This document shows, in pieces, positions 42,288-54,616 of a DNA stretch of 64,000 nucleotides. The translations under genes and the position numbers were made by a program. The stretch's first letter is position 1. Each line of letters opens with the position of its first letter. This stretch comes from an uncultured Hyphomicrobiales bacterium (GTDB lineage Bacteria > Pseudomonadota > Alphaproteobacteria > Rhizobiales > Beijerinckiaceae), in the NCBI GenBank assembly GCA_903902915.1, contig CAIUWR010000049.1, forward strand, positions 108,471 through 172,470, in the 5' to 3' direction. The notes under the pieces were generated by a model. It was not told where the DNA came from. It saw nothing but the letters and a program-made list of their open reading frames with translations, and ran no database searches.

Positions 42288-42704
42288 CTAGTCGGACTCA
42301 GCCTTGCCGCTGGCGGCGATGGCGACCACCAGATCGACAATCCGGCGGCGCACTTTCTGGTCCGTGATGCTGGCGAAAGCCTTGTTAAGCTGGAGCCCCT
42401 CGACCGTGGACAAAAAATCCACCACGAAGCCGGCGCCCTTGTCTTCAGCAAAGCCGCTCCGCACTTCGCCGCTCTCCGAAGGGCCGCCGTCGAAGAAGAA
42501 GGACGGCGGCGCGTCGAGAATCCTGGCGATGTCCTGCAGACGGCCAGCGCCGATCCGGTTCGTGCCTTTTTCGTATTTCTGCACTTGCTGAAAGGTGACG
42601 CCCAAGGCTTCGCCAAGTTTCTCCTGGCTGAACCCAAGCAGCATGCGCCGCATTTTGACGCGGCCGCCTACATGCTTGTCGATCGGGTTTGGAGATTTCT
42701 GCAC
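42288..42704 (-). CDS. XRE family regulator (PhrR/PraR-like)
   Basis: A 138-residue helix-turn-helix regulator resembling rhizobial PhrR/PraR, which sits in the same place between lnt (actA) and metK. The Cro/CI HTH occupies residues about 12-66: VGGRVKMRRMLLGFSQEKLGEALGVTFQQVQKYEKGTNRIGAGRL. The C-terminal part (FLSTVEGLQLNKAFASITDQKVRRRIVDLVVAIA) is a helical oligomerisation tail. The 130 bases to lnt show no clear operator. Related proteins repress biofilm or acid-response genes; for this one the target set is unknown. Confidence 0.9.
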   Translation of the reverse strand: MQKSPNPIDKHVGGRVKMRRMLLGFSQEKLGEALGVTFQQVQKYEKGTNRIGAGRLQDIARILDAPPSFFFDGGPSESGEVRSGFAEDKGAGFVVDFLSTVEGLQLNKAFASITDQKVRRRIVDLVVAIAASGKAESD

Positions 42705-42834
42705 AGCCTACCTCAATCTGCGCGCCGCACTGCGGGGCTCTCCTTAGGGAACGCCACTCAACCGCAACCAATAAGCAGAATACGCGGGCGGTTCCAACCA
42801 CAATCTCCGCCATCGGAACCCGATTCCATCCGGT

Positions 42835-44496
42835 TCAAGCGGTCGGCCGACGCCAAACCATCGCCCCGAATAGACTGGCGAACAATAAAATAATAACGCC
42901 AACCAATGGGTTGGTTGAAAAAAAGGTCGCGGGCGCCGGAAGGGGCAGCCTGCTGTCGATCACCCCTTCGCTCCCCAGAGGAAGTTTATGAACGATGCGC
43001 CCATAGCCGTCCACGACGGCGGACAGGCCGGTATTGGCGGCGCGCACCAAAGGCAAGCCCTCCTCGACCGCACGCAGCCGCGCCTGGGAGAAATGCTGGT
43101 AGGGTCCGGTGGTGACGCCGAACCAGCCATCGTTCGTGACGTTCAGCAGCAGGCCGGGGCGTTCGCCCGCCTCCGGGGTCGCCTCGCCGGAAAAGATCGC
43201 TTCGTAACACACGAGGGCCGCAGCAGGCGGCAGGCCGGGAACAGTGAGGGCTCTGCGGCGCGAGCCCGGTTCGAACCCGCCGGGAATATGCACGAAGTGA
43301 CGCAGACCGAAGGATTCCAGAAGGCCGCTGAACGGCAGATATTCGCCGAAAGGCACCAGATGGGTCTTGTCATAGGTGGCGACGATCTCGCCGCCATTGG
43401 CCAGAGCCTGGATGGAGTTGTAATAAAGCGTGTTGGCCTCGCCCGGCAGGCGATCGCCCCGCCGACTCTCCCCCATGCGCGCCGCGCCCGTCACCAGAAC
43501 CGTTCCATGGCCCAAAAAGGCCCCGATACGCGCCAGCGCCGCGGCGTCCCGCGACAGGATGAACGGGAAGGCGGATTCCGGCCAGATGAGATGCGTGACG
43601 TCCGACACGCCCGAGGTCTGCGGCGAGGTGGCGCGATCCGACAGGGTCAGATAGCGATCAAGGATCTCGTCCTTGTGATCGGCGCGAAACGTTTCGTCCT
43701 CGGGCATATTGGGCTGCATGATCCGCAGCCGCACGCCAGGCGTCATATCGGCGGGAGCGCCCGAGAGCCGCAAGGCGCCGCCCAAACCGATCAGCGCCAA
43801 CAGGCCCAGCCCCAGAAAAACCGGCCCCAATGATCGCAAGGTTCTGGGTTCGCCGCGACGCCCGTCGGCCAGACAGGCGGGCGAGGCGAAGATCAGCACC
43901 GCCAGCACGTTCAAACCATGAAGCCCCACCAGCGCCGCAGGCTGGGCGAGAACGCCGTTGCCCCCCAGCGCCATGCCAAAGTCGTTCCAGGGAAAACCCG
44001 TCGCCGCCACGCCGCGCAGCCACTCGCTCGCGCCCAGTCCGAAGGCCAGCGCCATCACGCGTCCCGGCCCACCGCTCCACAAGAGGCGCGCGAGCGCGAA
44101 GCCAAGCCCTGTGAACAGGGCGAGCATGGCGGGCAGGCCAAGCACCGCCAGCGGCATCGCCCAGGCGAATTGATCCGGCTCCACCAGAAAGGCGGCGCCC
44201 AGCCACCACAGACCGGCGACGAAATAGCCAAATCCCAGCCACCAGCCATCGCGCGCCGCGTCCAGCGCCGACCAGAGCCGCGCGGCGTTGCGCCAACCCG
44301 CGCCTTTGGACGCCTGGGAAGACCCGTCGATGAGCCAGACGGCGGCCACCATGGGGACGAACAGGGCGGGAAACAGGTCAAAGGGCGCCATGGCCAGCGC
44401 GCCTGCCGCGCCCGCCATGAAAGCGATGAGCCGCCTGCGCCAGCCAAAGGACAAAATGATGCGGTCAGCAAGGGCCATCTTGAAGCGTCTCGTCAA
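42835..44496 (-). CDS. lnt: Apolipoprotein N-acyltransferase
   Basis: A 553-residue inner-membrane enzyme adding the third acyl chain to lipoproteins. Six or more N-terminal membrane segments are followed by a periplasmic nitrilase-like domain with the triad Glu in LIWPESAFPFIL, Lys in YDKTHLVPFGEYLPF and Cys in ALVCYEAIFSGE, plus NVTNDGWFG and AANTGLSAVVDGYGRI. ATG 44496 gives MTRRFKMALADR; ATG 44478 is a close alternative. It follows corC by 31 bases on the same strand, the normal Rhizobiales order. Confidence 0.95.
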   Translation of the reverse strand: MTRRFKMALADRIILSFGWRRRLIAFMAGAAGALAMAPFDLFPALFVPMVAAVWLIDGSSQASKGAGWRNAARLWSALDAARDGWWLGFGYFVAGLWWLGAAFLVEPDQFAWAMPLAVLGLPAMLALFTGLGFALARLLWSGGPGRVMALAFGLGASEWLRGVAATGFPWNDFGMALGGNGVLAQPAALVGLHGLNVLAVLIFASPACLADGRRGEPRTLRSLGPVFLGLGLLALIGLGGALRLSGAPADMTPGVRLRIMQPNMPEDETFRADHKDEILDRYLTLSDRATSPQTSGVSDVTHLIWPESAFPFILSRDAAALARIGAFLGHGTVLVTGAARMGESRRGDRLPGEANTLYYNSIQALANGGEIVATYDKTHLVPFGEYLPFSGLLESFGLRHFVHIPGGFEPGSRRRALTVPGLPPAAALVCYEAIFSGEATPEAGERPGLLLNVTNDGWFGVTTGPYQHFSQARLRAVEEGLPLVRAANTGLSAVVDGYGRIVHKLPLGSEGVIDSRLPLPAPATFFSTNPLVGVIILLFASLFGAMVWRRPTA

Positions 44497-44527
44497 TCAA
44501 TGAATGGCGCGGGTGACACGCCGTGGG

Positions 44528-45469
44528 TCAAAGGTCTTTGGCGACGCCGCCTGATCTGCGTATGCGTATTTTCTTCACCCGGCGCGGGTCCGCGTCGAGA
44601 ACCTCGCATTCGAGCGCATCGCCGAGCTGAATGATCTCGCCGCGCGCGGGCACATGGCCCGCCAGCGCCGAAACAAGGCCCGCGATCGTATCGACTTCTT
44701 CGAGATCGACAAGCGTGTCCATGGGCGCATCCAGCGCTTGGGAAACGGCCTCAAGGCTGGCGCGCGCGTCAATCACGAAGCTGCCGTCCGGCGCCGCCTC
44801 GATCTGCGGCGTCTCGTCGAGATCATGCTCGTCTTCGATGTCGCCGACGATGGTCTCGACGATGTCCTCGATGGAGACGAGCCCGTCGGTGCCGCCATAT
44901 TCGTCGATCACCAGCGCGATATGGGTGCGGGTCGCCTGCATCTTCACGAGCAGATCGAGGGCGGGCATGGAGGGCGGTGCGAAGAGCACCGGGCGCAGGA
45001 TGCGCGCCAGCGAGAGCGGCGTCGTCAGATCGACGCCTGTGAGGCTCGTCAACCTGGCCGCCGCCGACGCGTCCGCAGGCTCGGCCACCTTGGCGAGGAA
45101 ATCCATGAAGTCGCGGATATGCACCATGCCGCGCGGATCATCGAGGGTGTCGCCATAAACCGGAATGCGCGAATGGCCAGCCGTCCGGAAGATGGAAAGC
45201 ACATCGCCCAGCGTGGCGTCGGCGGGCGCGCTGACGATGTCGGCGCGCGGCACCATCACGTCGGCGACCCGCAAATCATGCAGGGACAGCACATTCTTGA
45301 GAATCAGACGTTCCTGCGGGGTGAAATCGTCGCTGGTGGCGGACTCCTCCAGCGCATCCTCGATGTCCTCGCGCACGGACGGCTCATGCAGGCCGAAGAT
45401 GCCGCGCAATCGCTCGAAGAGCCCCGGCTTGTCGGCGCCCGCAGCATTTGGTGTGTCGGAACTGCTCAT
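44528..45469 (-). CDS. CorC/TlyC-type CBS-domain protein
   Basis: A 313-residue cytosolic CorC/hemolysin C-like protein. An acidic N-terminus with VREDIEDALEESATSDDFTPQERLILKNVLSL precedes two CBS domains (VADVMVPRADIVSAPADATLGDVLSIF; LFAPPSMPALDLLVKMQATRTHIALVIDEYGGTDGLVSIEDIVE), then the transporter-associated CorC_HlyC domain. Members are linked to magnesium/cobalt efflux or membrane homeostasis. It overlaps ybeY by four bases, so the miaB-phoH-ybeY-corC genes are translationally chained. Confidence 0.92.
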   Translation of the reverse strand: MSSSDTPNAAGADKPGLFERLRGIFGLHEPSVREDIEDALEESATSDDFTPQERLILKNVLSLHDLRVADVMVPRADIVSAPADATLGDVLSIFRTAGHSRIPVYGDTLDDPRGMVHIRDFMDFLAKVAEPADASAAARLTSLTGVDLTTPLSLARILRPVLFAPPSMPALDLLVKMQATRTHIALVIDEYGGTDGLVSIEDIVETIVGDIEDEHDLDETPQIEAAPDGSFVIDARASLEAVSQALDAPMDTLVDLEEVDTIAGLVSALAGHVPARGEIIQLGDALECEVLDADPRRVKKIRIRRSGGVAKDL

Positions 45470-45963
45470 CGGTCCGTCAAGTCCAGGTCGAGCGACGCAT
45501 AGGGGTCGGCCACGCCGAGCCCATGAAGCACGCTGATTTCCAGCGCCTCCATTTCCTCCGCTTCTGCGTCAGTTTCGTGATCATAGCCGAGGAGATGCAG
45601 GAAGCCATGGGCGACCATATGCATGTAATGGTCGCGGAAGGTCTTGCCCTCCTCCTGCGCCTCGCGCGCCACCGTCTCATAGGCGATGGCGATGTCGCCC
45701 ACGGCCGCAGACTTCGCCAGCATGGCGCGAGGCGCGGCGGGAAAGGACAGGACATTGGTGGGCTTGTCGAGACCGCGCCACTCGCGGTTGATCTCGCGAA
45801 TGCGCGCGTCGTCGCAGAGCAACAGGCTGACCTCCGCGCCGCGCGCGAGCTTGACCTTCGTGGCCGCCACGACTTTGGCGATCACCGCGCTGGCCAGCGC
45901 CTCGAAACCCTCATGCTGGTTCCAGGACTCGCATTCCACCAGCGTCGATAACAGTGGGTTCAT
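45466..45963 (-). CDS. ybeY: Endoribonuclease YbeY
   Basis: A 165-residue single-strand endoribonuclease for 16S rRNA maturation and ribosome quality control. The zinc site HMVAHGFLHLLGYDH gives H-x3-H-x5-H. LLLCDDARIREINREWRGLDKPTNVLSFP is the conserved core. It overlaps phoH by four bases upstream and corC by four bases downstream. Confidence 0.96.
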   Translation of the reverse strand: MNPLLSTLVECESWNQHEGFEALASAVIAKVVAATKVKLARGAEVSLLLCDDARIREINREWRGLDKPTNVLSFPAAPRAMLAKSAAVGDIAIAYETVAREAQEEGKTFRDHYMHMVAHGFLHLLGYDHETDAEAEEMEALEISVLHGLGVADPYASLDLDLTDR

Positions 45964-47011
45964 GACCGGGCCGCCGCCTCGCGACCGGGCGCCTCATAGG
46001 CGTCGACGATGCGGCGCACCAGATCATGGCGCACCACATCGGCGGCGCGGAAACGCACATGGCCGACGCCTTCCAATTCGCTGAGAAGGCCGATGGCCTC
46101 GCTCAATCCCGATTTCTGACCGGGCGGCAGATCGGTCTGGGTGGGGTCGCCCGTGATGATCATCCGCGAGCCCTCGCCAAGGCGCGTCAGAAACATCTTC
46201 ATCTGCATGGAGGTGGCGTTCTGCGCCTCATCCAGCAGCACGCAGGAGCCGGTGAGCGTGCGCCCGCGCATGAAGGCGAGCGGCGCGACTTCGATCATGC
46301 CGGTCTGCATGCCCCGCTCCACCGTGCGCCCATCCATGAAATCATAGAGCGCGTCGTAGATGGGGCGCAGATAGGGATCGACCTTCTCGCGCATGTCGCC
46401 GGGCAGGAAGCCGAGCCGCTCGCCCGCCTCCACCGCAGGACGCGAGAGAATGAGGCGCTCCACCACGCCCTGTTCCAGCAGGGACACCGCATGGCCGACC
46501 GCCAGCCAGGTCTTGCCCGTGCCCGCCGGGCCCTCGGCGAAGGTGAGTTCGTGCTTCTTCAGCAGGCGCAGATAGAGATCCTGCGCGGCGTTGCGCGCGC
46601 GCACCATGCCGCGCTTGCGGGTGCCGATCTGCTCGAAGGCGCCGCGCGGGGCCTCCTCCGGCTTTTCCTTGGGGAAGAGCGAGCCCTGCAACGCGCCCTC
46701 CTGTATGGCGCCGTCCACATCCCCCAGCGTGATGGCCTGGCCGCGCCGCACGCGCTCATAAAGAATTTCCAGCACGCGGCGGGCCTGTTCGCAGGCCTCG
46801 GGCGCGCCCTTCAAAATGACATGGTTGCCATTGGCGACCGCCGAGACCTCGAGCTTGCGCTCGATCTTGGCGATGTTCTGGTCATAGAGGCCAAAGACCA
46901 GCGAGCCGAAACGATTGTCCTCGAAGGCGAGGGTGATCTCGCTGGAATCCGCGTTGCGCTCGATGCGCGCCCGTGGCGGCGCCGCTTCCGTTCTACCGGG
47001 AGATGTCGGCC

Positions 47012-47015
<4 letters not shown>
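45960..47015 (-). CDS. ybeZ: PhoH-like ATPase (YbeZ)
   Basis: A 351-residue PhoH family P-loop ATPase that partners YbeY. N-terminal KH-like region ([33 protein letters not shown]), then Walker [33 protein letters not shown], Walker [24 protein letters not shown] and [13 protein letters not shown]. Length and order match the alphaproteobacterial proteins. Stop and start overlap with ybeY and miaB, forming a tightly packed operon. Confidence 0.96.
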
Positions 47016-48385
<1,370 letters not shown>

Positions 48386-48517
48386 CGAAGAGGCGTCACC
48401 TTGGGACTGCAAAATTCGAACCCTTGCCTTGGCTGAAGAGAAAACCATTAACCACTTTAGCAGACTTTCGCCCCCGACACAGGCGCATGACGCCAAAGGC
48501 CGCGTTTCTTGCGCAGG

Positions 48518-49000
48518 TCAGGTCTGTTCCCGGCGCAGGATGAGCGCGGTGGCGGCGGGCTGGCCGGGCCTTGCGTAATAGGCCTTGCGCTCGCCGACCT
48601 GGGCGAAGCCGAAGCGCTTGTAGAGCGCCAGCGCGGCGCCTTTGCCCGCCTCGACCTCGAGAAACACCTCGCGCACCCCAAGGGCGGCCATCGCAGCGAG
48701 CTGGGTTTGCAACAGGATGCGGCCAAGGCCCCGCCCCTGCCGGGCCGAATCGACGACGATGGTCAGGATCTCCGCCTCCGGCCCCACATGACGGGCGAGC
48801 GAAAAACCCTGAACCGTCCGCTCCGTCGAATCCAGCGCCACATGGGCGAGCACCGTGGGCTCGGCGGCCAGCGACGCGATCTCCTGCGCCGACCAGCCCT
48901 GATGAAAGGCGCCCGCATGGATCGTGGCGCAAGCGGACGCATGGGCGGGCGTGAACAGACGAACGAGCGGATCGGCGGCGGGTCTGGCGAAGGGCCACAT
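48518..49000 (-). CDS. rimI: Ribosomal protein alanine N-acetyltransferase-like (RimI)
   Basis: A 160-residue GNAT acetyltransferase. The acetyl-CoA loop is ILTIVVDSARQGRGLGRILL; EVFLEVEAGKGAALALYKRFGFAQVGERKAYY is the RimI-type C-terminal half. The N-terminus starts directly with the GNAT fold. It acetylates the N-terminus of ribosomal protein S18 in enteric bacteria and is coupled by operon position to tsaB, eight bases upstream. The promoter is not obvious. Confidence 0.88.
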   Translation of the reverse strand: MWPFARPAADPLVRLFTPAHASACATIHAGAFHQGWSAQEIASLAAEPTVLAHVALDSTERTVQGFSLARHVGPEAEILTIVVDSARQGRGLGRILLQTQLAAMAALGVREVFLEVEAGKGAALALYKRFGFAQVGERKAYYARPGQPAATALILRREQT

Positions 49001-49008
49001 TTTCAGGC

Positions 49009-49719
49009 TCAGGCGAAGCTGAAGCGGAACGGGGAGGGCGGCTTCACATCGGGCGCCTTGATATAGAGCGGGCGCGGCGGCGCCCCTTCGGGGTCGGCGA
49101 TCATGCCCAGACGCGCCACATAAAGGATCGGCGTCGCCACGATCTCGCCCTCCACCTCGGCCGCGCGATGGCCGGACCAGGCGGCGATGGCGAGCAGGGG
49201 CGCTGCGGAACCGGTGATGCGCAAGGGGCCGGGGGGCAGTTTGTCGATGGCCTCGGCGAGCGGCAGAACCGTGGGCGCCAGAAGGATCGCCCCCGTCTGC
49301 GAACAGGCCTGCAAATAAACCTGCCCATGGCGGGCGTCGATGGCCGAAACGATGACGCCGGGCAAGGCGGACTCCCGCTCCTGCGCCGGCTTTGGCCCCA
49401 GCACGAGCGGCGCGGCGAAAGCGGCCAGGGTCGAAACCCCCACCACGGGAATGTCCAGCGCCACGCCAAAGCCGCGCGCCGCCGAAATCGCCACCCTGAT
49501 GCCCGTGAAAGATCCCGGACCCACCGTGACGGCGATCCGGTCCAGCGAGGCGAAGCCGCCCTCCACCTGCGCCATCACCCGCTCGATCAGCGGGAGCAGA
49601 GCCTCCGCATGGCCCCGCTCCATGGGGAGGCTTTCGATGACGAGGGGCTCGGTCGCGCCGCTATCGAGCACGCAAGCGGAGATGGCGGGAAGCGCGGTGT
49701 CGAGCGCCAGAATTCTCAT
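49009..49719 (-). CDS. tsaB: tRNA threonylcarbamoyladenosine biosynthesis protein TsaB
   Basis: A 236-residue TsaB, the scaffold that with TsaD and TsaE makes t6A37 in tRNA. ILALDTALPAISACVL is the N-terminal ASKHA-type phosphate loop; HAEALLPLIERVM and DRIAVTVGPGSFTGIRVAISAARGFGVAL follow, the family hallmark. The C-terminal half is divergent, as usual. It lies eight bases before rimI, the expected pairing, and 33 bases after nfu on the same strand. Confidence 0.94.
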   Translation of the reverse strand: MRILALDTALPAISACVLDSGATEPLVIESLPMERGHAEALLPLIERVMAQVEGGFASLDRIAVTVGPGSFTGIRVAISAARGFGVALDIPVVGVSTLAAFAAPLVLGPKPAQERESALPGVIVSAIDARHGQVYLQACSQTGAILLAPTVLPLAEAIDKLPPGPLRITGSAAPLLAIAAWSGHRAAEVEGEIVATPILYVARLGMIADPEGAPPRPLYIKAPDVKPPSPFRFSFA

Positions 49720-49752
49720 CGGGTCAAACAGTCCTCATGGGCGTGGTGGGGT

Positions 49753-50313
49753 TCAGATCTGCTCCACCGCCTGAACCTCGGGCAGATAGTGGCGGAACAT
49801 GTTCTGGATGCCATGTTTCAGAGTGGCCGTGGAGGAGGGGCAGCCGGAGCAGGCGCCCTTCATGGCCAGATAGACCGTGCCGTCGCGAAAGCCCCGGAAG
49901 GTGATGTCGCCGCCATCGCTGGCCACCGCCGGGCGAACGCGCGCCTCCAGCAGCTCCTTGATCGTGGCCACGGTTTCCTCGTCGGCGGGATCGTAGAATT
50001 CGGCCGCGCTCTCGCCATCCTCGCTTTCGCCCGCCTCAAGCAGGGGGGCGCCGGAGGTGTAATGTTCCATGATCACGCCGAGAATGGCGGGCTTGAGGTG
50101 CTGCCACTCGCCGTCGGCCTTGGTGACGGAAATGAAATCGCCTGCGAAGAATACGCCGCTCACGCCCTCGATGGAAAACAGCGCCTGCGCGAGCGGCGAG
50201 CGGGCGGCGGCTGAGGCGCTTGGCATGTCGAGCACGCCGTTCTGCATGACGGAACGTCCGGGCAGGAACTTCAAGGTGGCGGGATTGGGCGTCGATTCGG
50301 TCTGGATGAACAT
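49753..50313 (-). CDS. Nfu-type iron-sulfur cluster carrier
   Basis: A 186-residue NifU-C domain protein. The N-terminal Nfu_N domain begins MFIQTESTPNPATLKFLPG, typical of alphaproteobacterial and mitochondrial Nfu; the C-terminal domain has RPAVASDGGDITFRGF and MKGACSGCPSSTATLKHGI with the CxxC cluster ligands. ATG 50313 gives the MFIQTE start; 15 upstream codons are not conserved. It transfers Fe-S clusters to target proteins. It follows trpS on the minus strand, with about 96 bases between. Confidence 0.93.
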   Translation of the reverse strand: MFIQTESTPNPATLKFLPGRSVMQNGVLDMPSASAAARSPLAQALFSIEGVSGVFFAGDFISVTKADGEWQHLKPAILGVIMEHYTSGAPLLEAGESEDGESAAEFYDPADEETVATIKELLEARVRPAVASDGGDITFRGFRDGTVYLAMKGACSGCPSSTATLKHGIQNMFRHYLPEVQAVEQI

Positions 50314-50409
50314 GTGCGGCTCCTCATCGCCCGGTTCAAGGCCGGGGGGGACGCGCAAGATATCATCCGTTCTGCGGGACAGTTCAAGTCCCGCAGGCCC
50401 GATGAGGCC

Positions 50410-51444
50410 TCAGCGCACGAAGCCCACGATGTCCTTCACGCTGCTCATCGTCTGCGCCGCCAGCACCCGGGCGCGGTCGGAGCCGTCCTTGAGCACCGCG
50501 TCGATATAGGCGTGATCGCCCTGAATGCGCTTCATTTCGGCGCCGATGGGGCCGAGCCTAGCCACCGCCAGATCGACCAAAGCGCTCTTGAAGCTGGAGA
50601 AATTGGCGCCGCCGAAGTCGCGCAGCACGTCCACCTTGGCGCAACCGTTCAGCGCTGCATAGATGCCCACCAGATTGTCCGCCTCGGGACGCGCCGCCAG
50701 ACCCGCGACTTCGGAGGGCAGGGCGTCCGAATCGGTCTTGGCCTTGCGCACCTTCTGGGCGATCACGTCGGCGTCGTCGGAGAGATTCAGGCGCGAATTA
50801 TCGGAAGGGTCGGACTTCGACATTTTCTTGGCCCCATCGCGCAGGCTCATGACGCGCGTCGCCGGACCCTGAATCAGGGGCTCGGGCAGGGGGAAGAAGC
50901 CATCCTCGAAGCCGTTCTCAGCGATGGATTGCGAAAAATCATTGTTGAACTTCTGCGCGATGTCGCGCGCCAGCTCCAGATGCTGCTTCTGGTCCTCGCC
51001 CACCGGCACATGGGTGGCGCGATAGACCAGAATGTCGGCGGCCATCAGGGTGGGGTAGGCGTAGAGGCCGAGCGAGGCGTTTTCGCGGTCCTTGCCCGCC
51101 TTCTCCTTGAACTGGGTCATGCGGTTGAGCCAGCCGACGCGGGCCACGCAGTTGAAAATCCACGCAAGTTCCGCGTGTTCGGCGACCTGGCTCTGGTTGA
51201 AGACGATATGCTTCTTCGGATCGATGCCGGACGCGATGAAGGCCGCCGTCACTTCGCGGATGTTGGATTTCAGCACGGCGGGCGGCTGCGGCACGGTGAT
51301 CGCATGCAGATCCACCACGCAATAGATGCAGTCATGGGTCTCCTGCAGGGCCACGAACTTCGTGATCGCGCCCAGATAGTTCCCCAGATGCAGATTGCCG
51401 GTCGGCTGCACGCCCGAGAAGACGCGTTCCTGGAATTTGGCCAT
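50410..51444 (-). CDS. trpS: Tryptophanyl-tRNA synthetase
   Basis: A 344-residue class I aminoacyl-tRNA synthetase. The HIGH-like motif is [13 protein letters not shown] near residue 18, and the KMSKS loop is [34 protein letters not shown] and SHAYIDAV-type C-terminal sequence match TrpRS. Length is standard. It lies 80 bases downstream of hslU, all on the minus strand. Confidence 0.97.
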   Translation of the reverse strand: MAKFQERVFSGVQPTGNLHLGNYLGAITKFVALQETHDCIYCVVDLHAITVPQPPAVLKSNIREVTAAFIASGIDPKKHIVFNQSQVAEHAELAWIFNCVARVGWLNRMTQFKEKAGKDRENASLGLYAYPTLMAADILVYRATHVPVGEDQKQHLELARDIAQKFNNDFSQSIAENGFEDGFFPLPEPLIQGPATRVMSLRDGAKKMSKSDPSDNSRLNLSDDADVIAQKVRKAKTDSDALPSEVAGLAARPEADNLVGIYAALNGCAKVDVLRDFGGANFSSFKSALVDLAVARLGPIGAEMKRIQGDHAYIDAVLKDGSDRARVLAAQTMSSVKDIVGFVR

Positions 51445-51524
51445 GACTGTCTACCCTGCCGCTTGTTCGCGCGGGCCTTATCGCAATGCACAGGCTCCAA
51501 GGCAAGGGCGCGCGGCTGGCGCCG

Positions 51525-52835
<1,311 letters not shown>

Positions 52836-52851
52836 GTCGGTTCCTTCAGGC

Positions 52852-53433
52852 TCAACGCAAATCTATGGATTCGAGAACCAGCGACGTGTTGGTGTAGACG
52901 CAAATCTCGGCGGCGATGGCCATGGAGCGGCGCACGGTCTCCTCCGCGTCGAGCCCCATGGGGAGCAGGGCGCGGGCCGCCGACAGGGCGTAATTGCCGC
53001 CCGACCCAATCGCCATGGCGGCGCCGAATTCGCCAGCTTCCGGCTCCAGAACGTCGCCGGTGCCGGTGAGAACGAGGCCTACCTGCTTGTCGGCCACCAG
53101 CATCATGGCTTCCAGACGGCGCAGATAGCGGTCGGTGCGCCAGTCCTTGGCCAGCTCCACGCAGGCGCGCATCAATTGGCCGGGGTATTGATCCAGCTTG
53201 GCCTCCAGCCGCTCGAAGAGGGTGAAGGCGTCGGCGGTGGCGCCTGCGAAGCCCGCGATCACATCGCCCGCCTTGCCGAGGCGCCGCACCTTGCGGGCGT
53301 TGCCCTTGATGATGGTGGGGCCAAGGCTCACCTGCCCGTCGCCGCCGATCACCACGCGCCCATCCTTGCGCACCATGAGGATCGTGGTGGCGTGCCAGCC
53401 CTGCGATCCGCTCTGCCGTTCATCCTGCATCAT
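52852..53433 (-). CDS. hslV: HslV, protease subunit of HslUV
   Basis: A 193-residue proteasome-like threonine protease. A short propeptide (about 15 residues) precedes the nucleophile in [10 protein letters not shown], to be exposed on processing; GGDGQVSLG and MIASGGNYAL-type sequence ([16 protein letters not shown]) follow. Tandem ATGs at 53433 and 53430 lie after AGGAG. It is divergent from hisB across 107 bases, in which no palindrome stands out. Confidence 0.97.
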   Translation of the reverse strand: MMQDERQSGSQGWHATTILMVRKDGRVVIGGDGQVSLGPTIIKGNARKVRRLGKAGDVIAGFAGATADAFTLFERLEAKLDQYPGQLMRACVELAKDWRTDRYLRRLEAMMLVADKQVGLVLTGTGDVLEPEAGEFGAAMAIGSGGNYALSAARALLPMGLDAEETVRRSMAIAAEICVYTNTSLVLESIDLR

Positions 53434-53540
53434 CGTCTCCTGCGGGCGTGAGGGCGCATCTATGACCCATGATCCACCTTTGCAAGGGTAGCAAAGCGGT
53501 CTGGGCCTTGCTAGAAGCCGGGGGCAACCGGAGTATTCTC

Positions 53541-54134
53541 ATGCGCGCCGCCTCCCTTTCGCGCAAGACGCGGGAAACCGACATTCAGGTCGAGGTCACG
53601 CTCGATGGCTCGGGCCTGTCCGAGATTTCGACGGGCGTGGGCTTTTTCGACCATATGCTCGACCAGATCGCGCGCCATTCCCTCATCGACCTGAAGATTC
53701 AGGCGAAGGGCGACCTGCATATCGACTTCCACCACACGGTGGAGGATGTGGGCATCGCGCTGGGTCAGGCGATCCGCAAGGCCTTGGGCGACCTGAAGGG
53801 GATCACCCGATATGCTGACGTGCATCTGCCCATGGACGAGACCCTGACGCGGGTGGCGCTCGACATTTCGGGCCGCGCCTTCCTCGTGTTCAACACCACA
53901 TTCCACACGCCCAAGATCGGCGAATTCGACACCCAGCTCGTGCGCGAGTTCTTCCAGGCCTTCGCCATGAACGCCGGGCTGACCCTGCATGTGGAGACGC
54001 TCTATGGGGTCAACGACCACCATATTTCGGAATCCTGCTTCAAGGGTCTGGCGCGGGCGCTGCGGATCGCCATCTCCATCGACGAACGCCAGAGCGGCCG
54101 CGTTCCCTCCACCAAGGGAACTCTGAACGGCTGA
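53541..54134 (+). CDS. hisB: Imidazoleglycerol-phosphate dehydratase
   Basis: A 197-residue monofunctional HisB dehydratase of histidine biosynthesis. Metal-binding motifs are [14 protein letters not shown] and [38 protein letters not shown] is the N-terminal signature. ATG 53541 follows CCGGAG; 24 codons further upstream are unlike the family. The enteric phosphatase domain is absent, as expected. It starts the hisB-DUF2628-hisH-hisA-hisF-hisE run. Confidence 0.97.
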   Translation: MRAASLSRKTRETDIQVEVTLDGSGLSEISTGVGFFDHMLDQIARHSLIDLKIQAKGDLHIDFHHTVEDVGIALGQAIRKALGDLKGITRYADVHLPMDETLTRVALDISGRAFLVFNTTFHTPKIGEFDTQLVREFFQAFAMNAGLTLHVETLYGVNDHHISESCFKGLARALRIAISIDERQSGRVPSTKGTLNG

Positions 54135-54141
54135 GAACGAC

Positions 54142-54615
54142 ATGACCATTTTCACGGTGCATATCCCGGTCGAGGCCCGCGATCCTGAACGGATCGCGGA
54201 TCAGATCCGGCTCGTCCCCGAAAAGGCGTCGCTGGCGGCCTTCTTCTTCGGGCCGGTCTGGCTCGCGGCGCAGGGCGCATATCTGGCGGCGGGCGGTTTC
54301 GTTCTGGCGGTGATCGCGCTCGCGGCGAGCCGCGTCTTCCTTGGCCTGTCGGCGGAGGGCGTCGCATTGATTTTGTGCCTGATGCAGGCCTTCATCGGCC
54401 TCGAAGGCCATCAGATGGCGCGGGCGGCGGCGAGCCGGGGACGCTCCCGGTTGGTCGACGTGGTCAACGCCGCCACCGTCGAAGAGGGCGAGCATATCGC
54501 CCTGCGCCGCCTCATCAGCGCGCAGACGGCCCAGCCCGTCCGTCCGGCGGCGCCGACTTACATGCGCGACCCTGATCTGCCCGGGATCGGGCTCTTCCCC
54601 GGCGCCGGAGGCTGA
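54142..54615 (+). CDS. DUF2628 membrane protein within the his operon
   Basis: A 157-residue DUF2628 protein. The family part [26 protein letters not shown] is followed by membrane segments ([34 protein letters not shown]), with a cytoplasmic C-terminal tail. Seven bases separate it from hisB and one from hisH, so it is embedded in the histidine operon. Function is unknown and no histidine reaction is unfilled, so it may simply be a conserved passenger. Confidence 0.9.
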   Translation: MTIFTVHIPVEARDPERIADQIRLVPEKASLAAFFFGPVWLAAQGAYLAAGGFVLAVIALAASRVFLGLSAEGVALILCLMQAFIGLEGHQMARAAASRGRSRLVDVVNAATVEEGEHIALRRLISAQTAQPVRPAAPTYMRDPDLPGIGLFPGAGG

Positions 54616-54616
54616 C

